Assembly: GCF_000265075.1 (NCBI RefSeq)
Contig: NZ_AJYA01000011.1
Location: 55 to 55,700, forward strand
Source of the DNA: Nitritalea halalkaliphila LW7
GTDB taxonomy: Bacteria; Bacteroidota; Bacteroidia; Cytophagales; Cyclobacteriaceae
Direction: 5' to 3'
Length of the DNA: 55,646 nt
The first letter of the stretch is position 1. Every line of letters begins with the position of its first letter. Made by a program: the position numbers and the translations under genes. The notes under the pieces are model-generated. The model was not told the origin of the DNA. It saw nothing but the letters and a program-made list of their open reading frames with translations, and made no database searches. Positions 30,393 through 40,484 of this stretch are shown here, piece after piece.

Positions 30393-31523
30393 ATGGAGCA
30401 TAGCTATCTGGAGGGTTACGCCACCCGTTTTGCCAAAACAGTTTCCGACCGGTTTTTTGTTCAAAAAAAATACATCACCGGCCCCGACATCGTGACGTTT
30501 TCGCCGAGCAGTCAGGTGAACTTTTTTATTTTGAAGACCCTTTTCGAGCAGTGGGAGGAAGAGCTCGAGCAGCTGAAGGATAACCCGTATTTTGACTATC
30601 GAAATAATCAGGTGGATCAGGCCCTGAAGGAGTTCGTAAACGTGCTTTCCCGCGCCATTAAGGTGGATCGCGAGCATTTCGAGCCACTCGTGCGGCAGGC
30701 TGTTATGCTGACACTTTTCCTAGCAGCGGACCCACTGCGTTTTTATCTCGGTGAGCTCAGCGATCTGGAAGATGAGGAGGTAAATCCTTTCTTGCGTAAA
30801 AATTTAAAATATTTCAAGTGGCATCAGGACCTTATATCTGGTGTGGTGGATCGAGCGGCCATTCCGCAGACGCGGGAGGCGATTTCCGCAGCGATTCGCG
30901 CGAATTATGAGCGTCTGCAGGAGGACTTAACCCCCTTGGAAAGCCTTGTGGTCTCCCTCGACCAGGTGGAACCCCTCGATCTGGAGGCTTTACAGGCGGA
31001 GTTTTTTCCGGCCGCTGGCCAAAGCACTGGCGGGGAGGAGCAGGAAGAGACCTCTTCACAAGCTTCAGACACGACAGCTATGGTGGAAGAAGAAGAGGAA
31101 CGAACAGAAGCTGCTGCTTCCCTAGAGGAATCACCCGCTGCAGCGCCAGAGGAATCGTCCACTGCAGCGTCAGAGGAAGCCCCCGCCGCGGCACTTCCTT
31201 TACGCAGTTACTTGGACCCCATCGATCCAGCACAAGCTTGGGAGGCCTGTGGGCAGCAGCTTTCGGGTGTGGTGAAGCCGATTACTCCGGGAGGCCTGTC
31301 GGCGTCCATCGGAGTAAATCAGCGCTACATGTTTGTGGGCAGTTTATTTAAAGGCGATGGTCAAGCGTTAAATGCTGCCCTTCAGGCACTGGACAGGCAG
31401 GACGAGTGGATAGATGCAGTCTGCATGTTGAACAGAGACTACATTCCCCAGTACGACTGGCCGATCCCTTCAGATGAGGTAGATGAATTTATGCTTTTGT
31501 TATTTCGCCGATTTTACCCCTAA
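30393..31523 (+). CDS. conserved two-domain protein of unknown function
   Basis: 376 residues, intact, no signal peptide. An alpha-helical N-terminal part (1-210; for example KYITGPDIVTFSPSSQVNFF) is joined to a C-terminal domain (295-376) by an acidic/alanine-rich linker of about 70 residues (repeats of EESxAAAxEE). The C-terminal domain shows IGVNQRYMFVGSLFKGDGQA. A similar RYMFVxxLF-type domain with NAALxxL recurs at the ends of unnamed Bacteroidota proteins. I cannot assign a function. Divergent from the ferredoxin gene and followed by a strong terminator. Confidence 0.7.
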   Translation: MEHSYLEGYATRFAKTVSDRFFVQKKYITGPDIVTFSPSSQVNFFILKTLFEQWEEELEQLKDNPYFDYRNNQVDQALKEFVNVLSRAIKVDREHFEPLVRQAVMLTLFLAADPLRFYLGELSDLEDEEVNPFLRKNLKYFKWHQDLISGVVDRAAIPQTREAISAAIRANYERLQEDLTPLESLVVSLDQVEPLDLEALQAEFFPAAGQSTGGEEQEETSSQASDTTAMVEEEEERTEAAASLEESPAAAPEESSTAASEEAPAAALPLRSYLDPIDPAQAWEACGQQLSGVVKPITPGGLSASIGVNQRYMFVGSLFKGDGQALNAALQALDRQDEWIDAVCMLNRDYIPQYDWPIPSDEVDEFMLLLFRRFYP

Positions 31524-31544
31524 GTGCAGGAAACCGAGTAAGCT

Positions 31545-31579
31545 ACACCCAGCCCGATGAGGATGCTGGGTGTTTTTTT
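31545..31579 (+). terminator. rho-independent terminator
   Basis: A 9-bp stem ACACCCAGC/GCTGGGTGT (31545-31553 with 31565-31573) followed by a T7 run. It lies 22 bp after the gene ending at 31523. Confidence 0.9.
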
Positions 31580-31706
31580 GGGCCATGCCCAAAGCCTCCG
31601 ACCACTTACATACGGCTGGGGCTGTTTAGCCTAATTTTCTTTTTTAAGGCAGAAAGGCACTGTATCTTTCCTCACTATGTACTATTCGCTACTAAGCTAC
31701 TATCGT

Positions 31707-34421
31707 ATGAATTTACACTCCATTTTTCGCGTCCTCGGTCTGTTTATAGCCCTTTTCTGGCTGTCTACGCAGGCCTACGCGCAGATTCCCAGTCCTGAAG
31801 CGCATTTTGGCTTTGGGATGGGCCAAGATTATCATTTGTCTACTTACAAGCAGACAGAAGCCTACTTCAAGCGACTGGCGGAGGCTTCCCCCTTAGCCCG
31901 CCTAGAGTCCATCGGGCAGACGGAAGAGGGGCGGACACAGTATATGATGATCGTCACCTCGGAAGAAAATCACCGCAAGCTCGAGCGTTACCGCGAAATC
32001 TCGGTGCAGCTGGCCCGCGCTGAAAATCTCCCGGTGGAGGCGGCTCGTGAGCTGGCCGATGAGGGCAAGGCGATCGTTTGGATCGATGGGGGACTCCACT
32101 CTACGGAGACGGTGGGCATCCATCAGCTTACCGAGACGATCTACCAGATGCTGACACGTCAGGATAAGGAAACCCAACGTATCTTAGACGAAGTGGTGAT
32201 CCTGTTTGTGCACGCGAACCCAGATGGGCATGATAAGATCGGGGAATGGTACATGCGTGAGCCTGTACCCGAGAAGCGTAGCCTGGGGAATTTGCCTGTG
32301 CTGTATCAAAAGTACATCGGTCACGATAACAATCGAGACTTCTACATCCAAAACATGATCGAATCGCAGAATATGGGGCGCTTGCTTTTCGTGGACTGGA
32401 TTCCGCAGATCATGTACAACCACCACCAGCGTGGGCCAGTAGGCTCCGTGCTGGCAGGTCCTCCTTACCGCGACCCCTTTAATCATGTGTTTGATCCTAT
32501 GATGGTTACGGGTATCGATGCAGTGGGTGCTGCCATGTATAACAGGCTAAATGCGGAAAACAAGCCGGGCTTTACGCGTATGAAAGGCTCTACCTTTTCC
32601 ACTTGGTATAATGGAGGCCTGCGGACTACGACACATTACCATAACATCATCGGGATTTTAACGGAAATTATCGGTGGTCCTAACCCGGAAAGCATTCCTG
32701 TGGTGCCGGATCGGCTCGTTCCGGACGGAAATACCCCCTTCCCCGTGATGCCACAGGAGACCTGGCATTTCCAGCAGTCTATCGACTATTCAGTATCCAT
32801 GAACTTCGCGGTTTTAGATTATGCCGCCCGAAACAGGGACCATGTGCTCATGAATATGTACCACATGGGCAGTGGCTCCATCCGCCGTGGCAGTCAGGAT
32901 TACTGGACGCCTTACCCTTCTAAAGCGGAAGCCATTAAGGAAGCCTATGCTAAGGATAACCCGAATGGTCGAAACCGTGGCATCGTCCCTGACCGCTATT
33001 TCAAAGAAGTTTTCGAGACGCCTGACAACAGGGATCCGCGGGCATTTGTGCTCCGTGCCGATCAGGAAGATCCCGGTCGCCTGGTACATTTTATTAATGC
33101 CCTCGTGAAGACAGGCATTCGCATCGAGAAGGCGACAGCACCTTTTACCCTTAGCGGGACCTCCTATCCGGCCGGCTCCTATGTGGTGCAGACTGACCAA
33201 GCCTTCCGCCCACATGTCTTGGATATGTTCGAGCCGCAGGATTATCCGAATGATTTCCTTTATCCGGGAGGCCCCCCTGTACGCCCCTATGATGCCGCTG
33301 GCTGGACACTCGCCTATCAGATGGGCGTGGAGGTGGACCGTTACTTAGAGCCAGTGTCGGGGCCATTCGAGACACTGCCTTACGGGCAGTTAGAACGTGT
33401 GGAAGCGGGGACATTGCGCAGCGCCGCACAGGGCTATCTGATCGATGCCCGTCAGAATGATGCCTTTATCTTAGCGAATCGTCTGCTGGCTGCTGGTCAG
33501 GCTGTTTTCCGCTCCGAAAAAGCCGTAGAGGGTCTCCCTGCGGGTACTTTCTATGTGGAGGCGAAGGCTGGCGCCAAAGTTCAAGAGATCCATCAAGACC
33601 TCGGTCTGCGCATTCAGGAGGCGAAAAAACGTCCCGACAGCTTAAAAGAAATCCGCCCTTCTAAGATCGCGCTGTACGATTATTACGGTGGCTCTATGCC
33701 AAGTGGCTGGGTGCGCTGGATACTGGAGCAGTATGATTTCGAGTTCCAACTGATCTTCGCCGATGAGATTAATAAGGGCAACTTAAACCGCAAGTATGAG
33801 ACCATCGTCTTCGTGGGGCCTGGCATCCCGGGGCAGGGTGGAAGCAGCTTTAGCCGAAACATCGATAAGGCCAAAACTCCCGAAGCGTACCATCACATGA
33901 TCGGGAATTTTACCTTAGAAGAGTCTGTGCCGCAGCTGAAGCGCTTTGCCGAGGCGGGCGGACGCCTGATCACGATCGGTGCCGCGACAAGCTTGGCCTA
34001 TCATTTAGAGCTGCCTGTGCGTAATGCCTTAACAGAAAGAGCGCGCGACGGCCGTGAGATTCCTCTGTCTGGAGAAAAGTACTTTGTACCAGGTTCCGTT
34101 CTGCGGATGCGTGTTGCCACGGGTCATGCCGCTACCTATGGTCTCGGTCAGGAGGTCGATGTGTTATTTAATAATAGCCCTGTCTTCCGTTTTGCGCCGG
34201 AGGCGAAACTGGACGGCGTAGAGGTGCTGGGCTGGTTCGACACGGAAACGCCGCTGCGGAGCGGTTGGGCCTGGGGCCAAAATTACCTGAAGGATGGTGT
34301 GACGGCTTTCCGTGCCCCTATCGGCAAGGGGAGTTTTTATGCCTTCGGGCCGGAAATCACCTACCGCGCCCAGTCGCATGGCACCTTTAAACTGCTGTTT
34401 AATCAGCTGTATAGGGACTAA
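31707..34421 (+). CDS. secreted M14-family zinc carboxypeptidase
   Basis: 904 residues from the ATG at 31707, which gives a clean signal peptide (MNLHSIFRVLGLFIALFWLS through AYAQ). An ATG at 31677 adds ten residues, but it lies only 6 bp from a TATCTTTC box (31663-31670), so the downstream start is preferred. The zinc motif HSTE (WIDGGLHSTETVG, His131/Glu134) sits early in the peptidase domain. A third histidine is likely in QIMYNHHQRGP. The C-terminal half (about 500-900) has no peptidase motifs and resembles a glutamine-amidotransferase-like fold. Substrate unknown; relatives are exported metallopeptidases of Bacteroidota. Confidence 0.88.
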   Translation: MNLHSIFRVLGLFIALFWLSTQAYAQIPSPEAHFGFGMGQDYHLSTYKQTEAYFKRLAEASPLARLESIGQTEEGRTQYMMIVTSEENHRKLERYREISVQLARAENLPVEAARELADEGKAIVWIDGGLHSTETVGIHQLTETIYQMLTRQDKETQRILDEVVILFVHANPDGHDKIGEWYMREPVPEKRSLGNLPVLYQKYIGHDNNRDFYIQNMIESQNMGRLLFVDWIPQIMYNHHQRGPVGSVLAGPPYRDPFNHVFDPMMVTGIDAVGAAMYNRLNAENKPGFTRMKGSTFSTWYNGGLRTTTHYHNIIGILTEIIGGPNPESIPVVPDRLVPDGNTPFPVMPQETWHFQQSIDYSVSMNFAVLDYAARNRDHVLMNMYHMGSGSIRRGSQDYWTPYPSKAEAIKEAYAKDNPNGRNRGIVPDRYFKEVFETPDNRDPRAFVLRADQEDPGRLVHFINALVKTGIRIEKATAPFTLSGTSYPAGSYVVQTDQAFRPHVLDMFEPQDYPNDFLYPGGPPVRPYDAAGWTLAYQMGVEVDRYLEPVSGPFETLPYGQLERVEAGTLRSAAQGYLIDARQNDAFILANRLLAAGQAVFRSEKAVEGLPAGTFYVEAKAGAKVQEIHQDLGLRIQEAKKRPDSLKEIRPSKIALYDYYGGSMPSGWVRWILEQYDFEFQLIFADEINKGNLNRKYETIVFVGPGIPGQGGSSFSRNIDKAKTPEAYHHMIGNFTLEESVPQLKRFAEAGGRLITIGAATSLAYHLELPVRNALTERARDGREIPLSGEKYFVPGSVLRMRVATGHAATYGLGQEVDVLFNNSPVFRFAPEAKLDGVEVLGWFDTETPLRSGWAWGQNYLKDGVTAFRAPIGKGSFYAFGPEITYRAQSHGTFKLLFNQLYRD

Positions 34422-34492
34422 AAACTAGCGCGTAGGGACAGCCGCCGGCTCCTATCGTGCGGCTGTCCTCTGTAGCCTGTCCTTTCCTACCG

Positions 34493-34541
34493 AAACCCTC
34501 CCTCTGGCGACCTATAGGTGCTGCTGGAGGGAGGGTTTTTT
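34493..34541. terminator. bidirectional terminator between convergent genes
   Basis: Stem AAACCCTCCCTC/GAGGGAGGGTTT with T/A runs on both sides, placed between the carboxypeptidase gene and the convergent rodA. Confidence 0.85.
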
Positions 34542-34590
34542 ACTTTCACCTCTACCCGGCGGTAGTAGCAAAGGTTCGTACGAGCAGCCT

Positions 34591-35861
34591 TTACACGCGG
34601 CTAAGCACTTGGATACGGGTGGTATCCAACTTGAGGAAGATAAAAAGGAGAATGGTAAAGGCCCACAGAGAGGAGCCTCCATAGCTAATAAACGGAAGAG
34701 GGATCCCCACCACAGGGAAAAGTCCGATGGTCATGGCAATGTTTATGGCGAAGTGGAAGAGGAAAATAGAAACCACACAGTAGCCATAGACGCGGGAGAA
34801 GCGGTTTTTTGGCGTTCCGCCAAAAAGATGAGGCGCAGCAGCAGGGTACAGAAAAGCGCGATAATCAGCGTGCTGCCCACCCAGCCGAATTCCTCTCCTA
34901 GGGTACAAAAGATAAAGTCTGTATGCTGCTCAGGCACGAAGTCGAACTTCGTTTGGGTGCCTTGGAGGTAGCCTTTTCCCCAGAGTCCTCCCGAGCCGAT
35001 GGCGATCTTCGACTGTGTGACGTTCCAGCCCACTCCGAGGGGGTCGAGGTCGGGGTTAAAGAGCACCATGATGCGGTTTTGCTGATGCTGAGGCAGTTTT
35101 TCTACTGCGTAGTCCAAGGAATAGGCGTAGGCGATCGCTCCGATGCAGAATAAGGATAGGACCAAGCCCCGCTGCCAGGTTTTTTTTCCTAAAAAGTAAA
35201 GCAATAGGGTGAAGGCGATGACACCGCCAGCGAGGAAAAGATTGTTTTCGATGCCGAGGGCGAGTAGGCTCAGTGCGATGAGTGCGAAGGTAAAGAGGTA
35301 TAAGTTCGCGGGCATTCCTTCTCTGTAAAACATAATGAAGAAGGCAAAATAGACCATGGCAGTACCTGTATCGGGCTGCAGCATGATCAAGATGATAGGA
35401 AGAAGGATGACGCCGATGGCCTGCAGCTGATGCTTGCGCTTGCTCAGGTCAAAGCTGGGCAGCTCCATTACCTTGGCCAGAACTAGCGCGGTGGTGAATT
35501 TCGCGAATTCGGAGGGCTGGATGCGCAGGGAGCCGAAGCCTATCGTTAGGGTTTGGCCATTCACTTCTTTCCCGATGAAGGGAGTGACGGCGAGTAGGAT
35601 GAGGAAGATAAAAAACAGGGGCCAGGCGAGGCTTTCGAAGAGCCGATAATCAGCCACCATGATAAGCAAAATCATCACGATCGCCACGCCGATACGCAGG
35701 AGCTGCTGCCCGGAGTTGATGGATAAATCAAAAATACTTTTAGGAAACTGTTCATCGTACACGGCGGCATAGATATTAAACCAGCCGATGGTGACCAGTG
35801 CCAGGTAAATCAGCACGGTGATCCAGTCGAGTTTCTGTAAGATAAGACCGTCTCTTCTCAT
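34591..35861 (-). CDS. rodA: rod-shape peptidoglycan polymerase RodA, frameshifted
   Basis: SEDS-family glycosyltransferase that polymerises lipid II for cell elongation, paired with PBP2. About 423 residues and ten membrane helices from 35861-34743 and 34908-34591. One more A in the A6 run at 34805-34810 restores RQKNRFSRVYGYCVV. SEDS signatures are present: RIQPSEFAKF, the conserved QPDTGTAMVY, and C-terminal GIPLPFISYGGSS. It is the last gene of the mreB-mreC-mreD-mrdA-rodA cluster, 4 bp after mrdA. Confidence 0.96.
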
Positions 35862-35865
35862 GACA

Positions 35866-37668
35866 TTATAGGGTAAAGTCTCCTCGGAGGACGTACTCCT
35901 CTAAATTCGGGCGGGTGATATGACCGCGCAGGTATTTTTCTATTAGGAGGCTGGCTGTACTGGCAGCTGCACGCCCCCCCCAGCCGGCATTTTCCACATA
36001 AACCGCGATAGCGATTTTAGGGTCATCCTTTGGTGCAAAGGCGATGAACACAGAGTGGTCTTCTCCTTGGCGGTTTTGGGCCGTGCCTGTTTTTCCTGCG
36101 ATTTCGATGTCTGGTATCGCGGCGCGCCCAGCCGTTCCGTAGATGGCAGCGGCCATGGCATCCTGTACGAGATCGAAGTGTTTTTCATCGATACCCACGA
36201 AGCGCTTTTCACGAAACTGAGCGGGGATAGCTTCCGGGTCGCCATCTACCGCTTTTACCAAGTGTGGGGTATAAAAATACCCTTTATTCGCGAAAATAGC
36301 GGCTAGGTTGGCCATTTGTAAAGGGGTAACCAGGATTTCTCCTTGCCCGATGCTCAGGGAATAGATAGTAGAGTAACGCCAGCGCGCCTCTCCATAAACT
36401 TTATCGTAATAGGAAGAAGCGGGGATTTGCCCACTTTTTTCGTTATACAGATCGATACCTAGGGGTTGGCCCAAGCCAAATTTCATCGCGGCTTCCCTCC
36501 AAATGTCCAGACCCAGTGCAGTGTCCTTAAAGGTGTTTTTAGACAGCTCCTGATTGATCATAATCCGGAAGGTCTGATGATAATAGGGGTTACAGGAGTA
36601 GCGAATGGCCCCAAAAGCATTTACAGGATTCGGGTGTGCATGGCAGGCGACCAAAGAGCGGTTACAGGCGTAGGTGGCATTCGGATTTATTACACCCATC
36701 TGCATGCCGATTAGGGTCTGCACCACCTTAAAGATGGACCCAGGCGGGTAGGTGGCCATAATGGGACGGTTAAAGAGGGGCTTGCTTTCATCACGTGTAA
36801 GCTGTAGGTAGTTGGTGCCAAACTGCGCACCTGTTAGCGCATTCGGATCATAACTCGGGGCGCTGATCATGGTGAGTACTTCTCCCGTTTTCGGTTCTAT
36901 GGCCACGATGGAACCTCTTTTCCCCTGCATCAGAAACTCCCCGTAGGCCTGCAGGTCTACATCGATACTGGAAATCAGGTTTTTACCTGCCACCGAAGCG
37001 GTGTCCAGCTCCCCATTCTTGTAAGCACCTTTTTCTATTCCGCGGACGTTCACCATGGTGTATTTCACCCCTTTTTTACCGCGCAGCGTGTGTTCGTAAT
37101 AGCGCTCCAAGCCGCTCAGTCCCAGATAATCTCCCTGCCTGTAGTAGCGACTGCTATCGCGCTCGAGCTGAGCCCCTGAAATTTCCCCGATATATCCCAG
37201 AGCGGAAGCTCCTACGGGTTTCGGGTAGGCACGTACGGAGCGCGTTAAAATCATGAGGCCCGGATAGTCGATGAGGTAATCCTGAATGCGTGCAAACTCC
37301 TCCGTGGAAAGTTGTTTCTTTAACGGAGAGGGCTTCACCCAAGAGTAGGCACGCGCTTTGGCGTAGGCTTCCTTCAGCGTTTCTTTTTCCAGGTCGAACA
37401 GTTGTAAAAAACGTGCTGTATCCTGTACATGAAATTCCTTCGGGATGAGCATCAAGTCGAACACGGGGTTGTTATACACCAGTAGCTCATTATTTCGGTC
37501 ATATACCAGCCCACGATAGGGGTGATCCACGATGCGCTGTATGGCGTTACGTTCTGCGCGTTTCGAGAAGCTATCGTCGATGATTTGTAGGTAAAAGAGG
37601 CGGAACACCAGCACTAGGGCGATGCTGACGATGATGCTGGCTAAAATGAGGGGGCGTCTGTCGTTCAT
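35866..37668 (-). CDS. mrdA: penicillin-binding protein 2, elongation transpeptidase
   Basis: Crosslinks peptidoglycan during elongation as partner of RodA. 600 residues with a single N-terminal membrane anchor (about 8-28), a pedestal/dimerisation region, and a transpeptidase domain. The active-site motifs are intact: Ser311-x-x-Lys314 (YPPGSIFKV), Ser358-x-Asn360 (YSCNPY), and Lys526-Thr-Gly (AGKTGTAQN). Two cysteines near 335-342 may bracket a loop. No frameshift. Sits 6 bp from mreD in the cell-shape operon. Confidence 0.97.
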   Translation of the reverse strand: MNDRRPLILASIIVSIALVLVFRLFYLQIIDDSFSKRAERNAIQRIVDHPYRGLVYDRNNELLVYNNPVFDLMLIPKEFHVQDTARFLQLFDLEKETLKEAYAKARAYSWVKPSPLKKQLSTEEFARIQDYLIDYPGLMILTRSVRAYPKPVGASALGYIGEISGAQLERDSSRYYRQGDYLGLSGLERYYEHTLRGKKGVKYTMVNVRGIEKGAYKNGELDTASVAGKNLISSIDVDLQAYGEFLMQGKRGSIVAIEPKTGEVLTMISAPSYDPNALTGAQFGTNYLQLTRDESKPLFNRPIMATYPPGSIFKVVQTLIGMQMGVINPNATYACNRSLVACHAHPNPVNAFGAIRYSCNPYYHQTFRIMINQELSKNTFKDTALGLDIWREAAMKFGLGQPLGIDLYNEKSGQIPASSYYDKVYGEARWRYSTIYSLSIGQGEILVTPLQMANLAAIFANKGYFYTPHLVKAVDGDPEAIPAQFREKRFVGIDEKHFDLVQDAMAAAIYGTAGRAAIPDIEIAGKTGTAQNRQGEDHSVFIAFAPKDDPKIAIAVYVENAGWGGRAAASTASLLIEKYLRGHITRPNLEEYVLRGDFTL

Positions 37669-37674
37669 AATAGC

Positions 37675-38196
37675 TTAAAGTGCACGTTTTTTCGAATAAA
37701 ATAGCAGCTGCACCACCAGGCTGGCGCTAAGTGCTAGGAGCAGGCTGCTTCCGGTTTTTAGCGCCATCAATCCCCAGTTTCCCAGGCCGAGGCTGTCTAA
37801 ACCGAAGAAAATCAAATGATGCAGCAGGAGCAGCGGGGTGGCATAGAGGATAAACCAGCCCACTCCCATGTTCAGGGCATGTGGCGTTTCGATATCGGCA
37901 TAGCCTCCTGTAGGCGTGAGGGCTTCCAGCCAAAGATTGCGCACCAGCGCTAAGGTCAACAGTGCCGCGGTATGCATGCCTCCTGTATCGTAGAAAGCGT
38001 CGAGTAGCAGGCCATACACGAAGGAAATGAGGAGTAAAGAGAGTGATTTACGCCGTATCGGAAGCAGTAAGAGGAATAGCGGGTAAAGCAGCAGAAAGGC
38101 GTATCCGAAGAGCACGAGCTGCTTCAGGAAAATGACCTGTACGGCTAAGAAGAGGAGTCCATGACCGATTTCGCGTAAAAATGAGTTAAAAGGCAT
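37675..38196 (-). CDS. mreD: rod shape-determining protein MreD
   Basis: Integral membrane component of the elongasome, 173 residues with five to six hydrophobic helices and little conserved sequence. Identity rests on size, topology and position between mreC and mrdA. Overlaps the mreC stop by 11 bp, suggesting coupled translation. Confidence 0.88.
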   Translation of the reverse strand: MPFNSFLREIGHGLLFLAVQVIFLKQLVLFGYAFLLLYPLFLLLLPIRRKSLSLLLISFVYGLLLDAFYDTGGMHTAALLTLALVRNLWLEALTPTGGYADIETPHALNMGVGWFILYATPLLLLHHLIFFGLDSLGLGNWGLMALKTGSSLLLALSASLVVQLLFYSKKRAL

Positions 38197-39021
38197 CGTC
38201 GATTTGGGCGGCTTCGTGTAGTTCGTTTAATTCTTCCTTATTCGTGTGGTTCACGACATAGACATAATTCAGGCTGGAAAAATTAACCTCTAAGTCTATG
38301 GTGATATCGAGATAGTTACTGTTTCCCGAGGCAGTTTCTACCTTGCTAACCCTTCCTACGGGGATTCCGGGGGGGAAAATGGTATTAAAGCCAGAAGTCA
38401 GGATGCGGTCGCCGACCGCTACTTCTACGTGCCGGGGCACAAAGTCCAGCTTCGCTTGTTTCGCGCTCTGTCCGTCCCAACTTACAGAGCCGAGAACGCC
38501 ACTTGAGGCTATAACGGCGGAAAGCTTGGTTTCGGTATGTAAAATAGAGAAGCCCACGGCATAGTTTTCACTCACGGAGCGAATTCTGCCGATGGCGCCT
38601 TCTTCATTAAACACGCCCATACCTTCCTGAATACCATCCTTGCTGCCCTTGTTTAGGGTGAAATAGTTGCGGTTCAGATGGATGCTATTTCGAATGATTT
38701 TCGCTCCGAAATAGGCATACTCCTGCTGTACGCTGTCGAGTGGTATGTAAACGCTATCCACACCGCGTTTATATAGTGCTAATTCACCGAGCAGTTTGGT
38801 GTTTTTTTCTAAGAGGCCAGCGTTTATTTGGCGCAGCTCGAAATATTCTCGAATCGTGTTCTGTGTATCTAGGATACCCCCTACCCACTTGTTGGCGCTA
38901 TTTAAGGCGACGCTGCCTTGCTGCGGCTGTTTGGAGAACAGCAGCGACAGGGCGATCACCTGCAGGAAAACGAAAAGTAGGAAGCGCGTGTTTTATAGAG
39001 AAACAGAAATATTTTTCGCAT
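38186..39021 (-). CDS. mreC: rod shape-determining protein MreC, frameshift near the start
   Basis: Periplasmic scaffold of the elongation machinery. The long open frame starts only at 38959, inside the membrane anchor. An ATG at 39021 in another frame gives MRKIFLFLYKTR and, after a one-base change near 38981-38990, continues FLLFVFLQVIALSLLFSKQ. The true protein is thus about 278 residues: one anchor helix, a coiled coil (about 60-100, LRQINAGLLEKNTKLLGELA), and two beta-barrel subdomains with GDRILTSGFNTIFPPGIPVG. It begins 6 bp after the mreB stop. Confidence 0.92.
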
Positions 39022-39027
39022 GCCGGA

Positions 39028-40056
39028 TTAGGTCATCAAAACAGACTTAAAGCTGTTCAGATTTTTTAAAGCAGTACCCGTACCTCTTACCACTGCGCGC
39101 AGCGGGTCTTCGGCGATATGGATAGGGAGTTTTGTTTTTTGGTGTAGCCTTTTATCGAGCCCTTTGAGCAGCGCTCCACCCCCAGTGAGGTGAATGCCAT
39201 TATCGTAGATATCTGCAGAGAGTTCCGGTGGGGCGATTTCTAGAGCGCGGAGTACGGCGTCCTCGATTTTAGAAACGGATTTATCGAGTGCGAAGGCCAC
39301 CTCTGAGTAGGAAACCTTGATGACTTTAGGAATACCTGTCATCAGGTCACGGCCGCGGATTTCATAATCTTCTGGGGCATCATCCAGTTCGGTGAGTGCT
39401 GAGCCGATGGCGATTTTCACTTTTTCAGCGGAGCGTTCTCCGATGAGTAGGTTATGCTGACGGCGCATGTAATCGAGGATATCTTTCGTGAAGGAGTCTC
39501 CTGCCACACGGATGGACTGGTCAGCCACGATGCCGGACAGCGCGATGAGGGCGATTTCTGTAGTACCTCCTCCGATATCCACAATCATAGACCCCAGGGG
39601 CTTCTCGATGTCGATGCCGATACCCACTGCTGCAGCGATCGGTTCATAAATCATGTAGACTTCCTTAGCTCCGGCATGTTCCGCACTGTCTCGTACGGCA
39701 CGCTTTTCTACCTCGGTAATGCCGGAGGGGATGCAGATGACCATACGGTGCGACTTCGGAAAGAAGCTGGAGCCGTGTCCGGGGATCATTTTGATGAGCC
39801 CTCGGATCATTTGTTCAGCTGCATAGAAGTCTGCGATCACGCCGTCTTTTAGTGGGCGGATGGTTTCTATGTTTTTATGTGTCTTTTCGTGCATGTTCAT
39901 CGCATCTTTCCCGATAGCGAGCACTTTGTTGTTGCTGCGATCGATGGCGATGATAGAGGGCTCATCCACGACTATTTTTTCTTTATGAATAATTAATGTA
40001 TTCGCAGTTCCTAAATCGATAGCGATGTCGCTAGAAAAAAAATCAAATAATCCCAT
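39028..40056 (-). CDS. mreB: actin-like rod-shape protein MreB
   Basis: Cytoskeletal ATPase that directs wall synthesis. 342 residues, intact. Actin-fold motifs are clear: phosphate 1 AIDLGTANTLIIHKEK (residues 10-26), phosphate 2 MIVDIGGGTTEIALI, and adenosine motif IHLTGGGALLKGLD. First gene of the mreBCD-mrdA-rodA operon. The divergent rimP operon begins about 430 bp away, and a TAATTTTG box lies upstream at 40190-40197. Confidence 0.98.
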   Translation of the reverse strand: MGLFDFFSSDIAIDLGTANTLIIHKEKIVVDEPSIIAIDRSNNKVLAIGKDAMNMHEKTHKNIETIRPLKDGVIADFYAAEQMIRGLIKMIPGHGSSFFPKSHRMVICIPSGITEVEKRAVRDSAEHAGAKEVYMIYEPIAAAVGIGIDIEKPLGSMIVDIGGGTTEIALIALSGIVADQSIRVAGDSFTKDILDYMRRQHNLLIGERSAEKVKIAIGSALTELDDAPEDYEIRGRDLMTGIPKVIKVSYSEVAFALDKSVSKIEDAVLRALEIAPPELSADIYDNGIHLTGGGALLKGLDKRLHQKTKLPIHIAEDPLRAVVRGTGTALKNLNSFKSVLMT

Positions 40057-40189
40057 ATGTAGCGTGAAGTGTCTGTAAGCGTGTATAAATGATTTTGAGC
40101 TGTTTTTTTTCTGAATTCCGAATGCGAAGTTCGGCTTGAAAGAAAAGGGTGTGATTCACAAGGTCCCTTAGGTTAAGGCAAATCGATTA

Positions 40190-40197
40190 CAAAATTA
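40190..40197 (-). promoter_or_regulatory. candidate -7 box for mreB
   Basis: TAATTTTG on the minus strand (TAnnTTTG consensus), about 133 bp upstream of the mreB ATG, implying a long leader. Confidence 0.4.
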
Positions 40198-40409
40198 TTA
40201 CTTTGATCTGATTATATGCGTTTTCTGAAGCATTTTTTTTAGGACCGAAACGGATAGAGCAGCAGGATGTCAGGACATGGGGGTGGGCTGCGTGTAACAG
40301 GATGCTGAGCTGGATCGGTCCATTACGTGGTCTGAGTTAGCAAATAAGGTGCCTGACAGTCATTTTTTTTCACTTGGAATCCGGTTTTTTTATATTGATA
40401 ATTTTTATT

Positions 40410-40417
40410 TACCTTTG
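40410..40417 (+). promoter_or_regulatory. candidate -7 box for rimP-nusA-infB
   Basis: TACCTTTG on the plus strand, matching TAnnTTTG. A TTG lies only about 12 bp upstream, closer than the usual spacing. Transcription would start near 40424. Confidence 0.5.
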
Positions 40418-40444
40418 TAGCGGTTAGTTAAGTCAGACAACAGT

Positions 40445-40466
40445 AGAGGGGACAGAAGTCCCCTCT
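40445..40466 (+). promoter_or_regulatory. leader hairpin before rimP
   Basis: A perfect 9-bp stem AGAGGGGAC-AGAA-GTCCCCTCT followed by TTTC. It lies in the predicted 5' leader, 18 bp before the rimP start. It could be an attenuator or a stabilising element; the U-tract is short for full termination. Confidence 0.6.
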
Positions 40467-40484
40467 TTCATTATACCGATTCGA

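Larger units (their letters stand above)
40057..40484. other. divergent promoter region between mreB and rimP
   Basis: 428 bp without a gene. It holds a candidate minus-strand box for mreB (40190-40197), a candidate plus-strand box for rimP (40410-40417) and a strong leader hairpin (40445-40466). The middle part (about 40230-40380) shows nothing I recognise. Confidence 0.6.
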
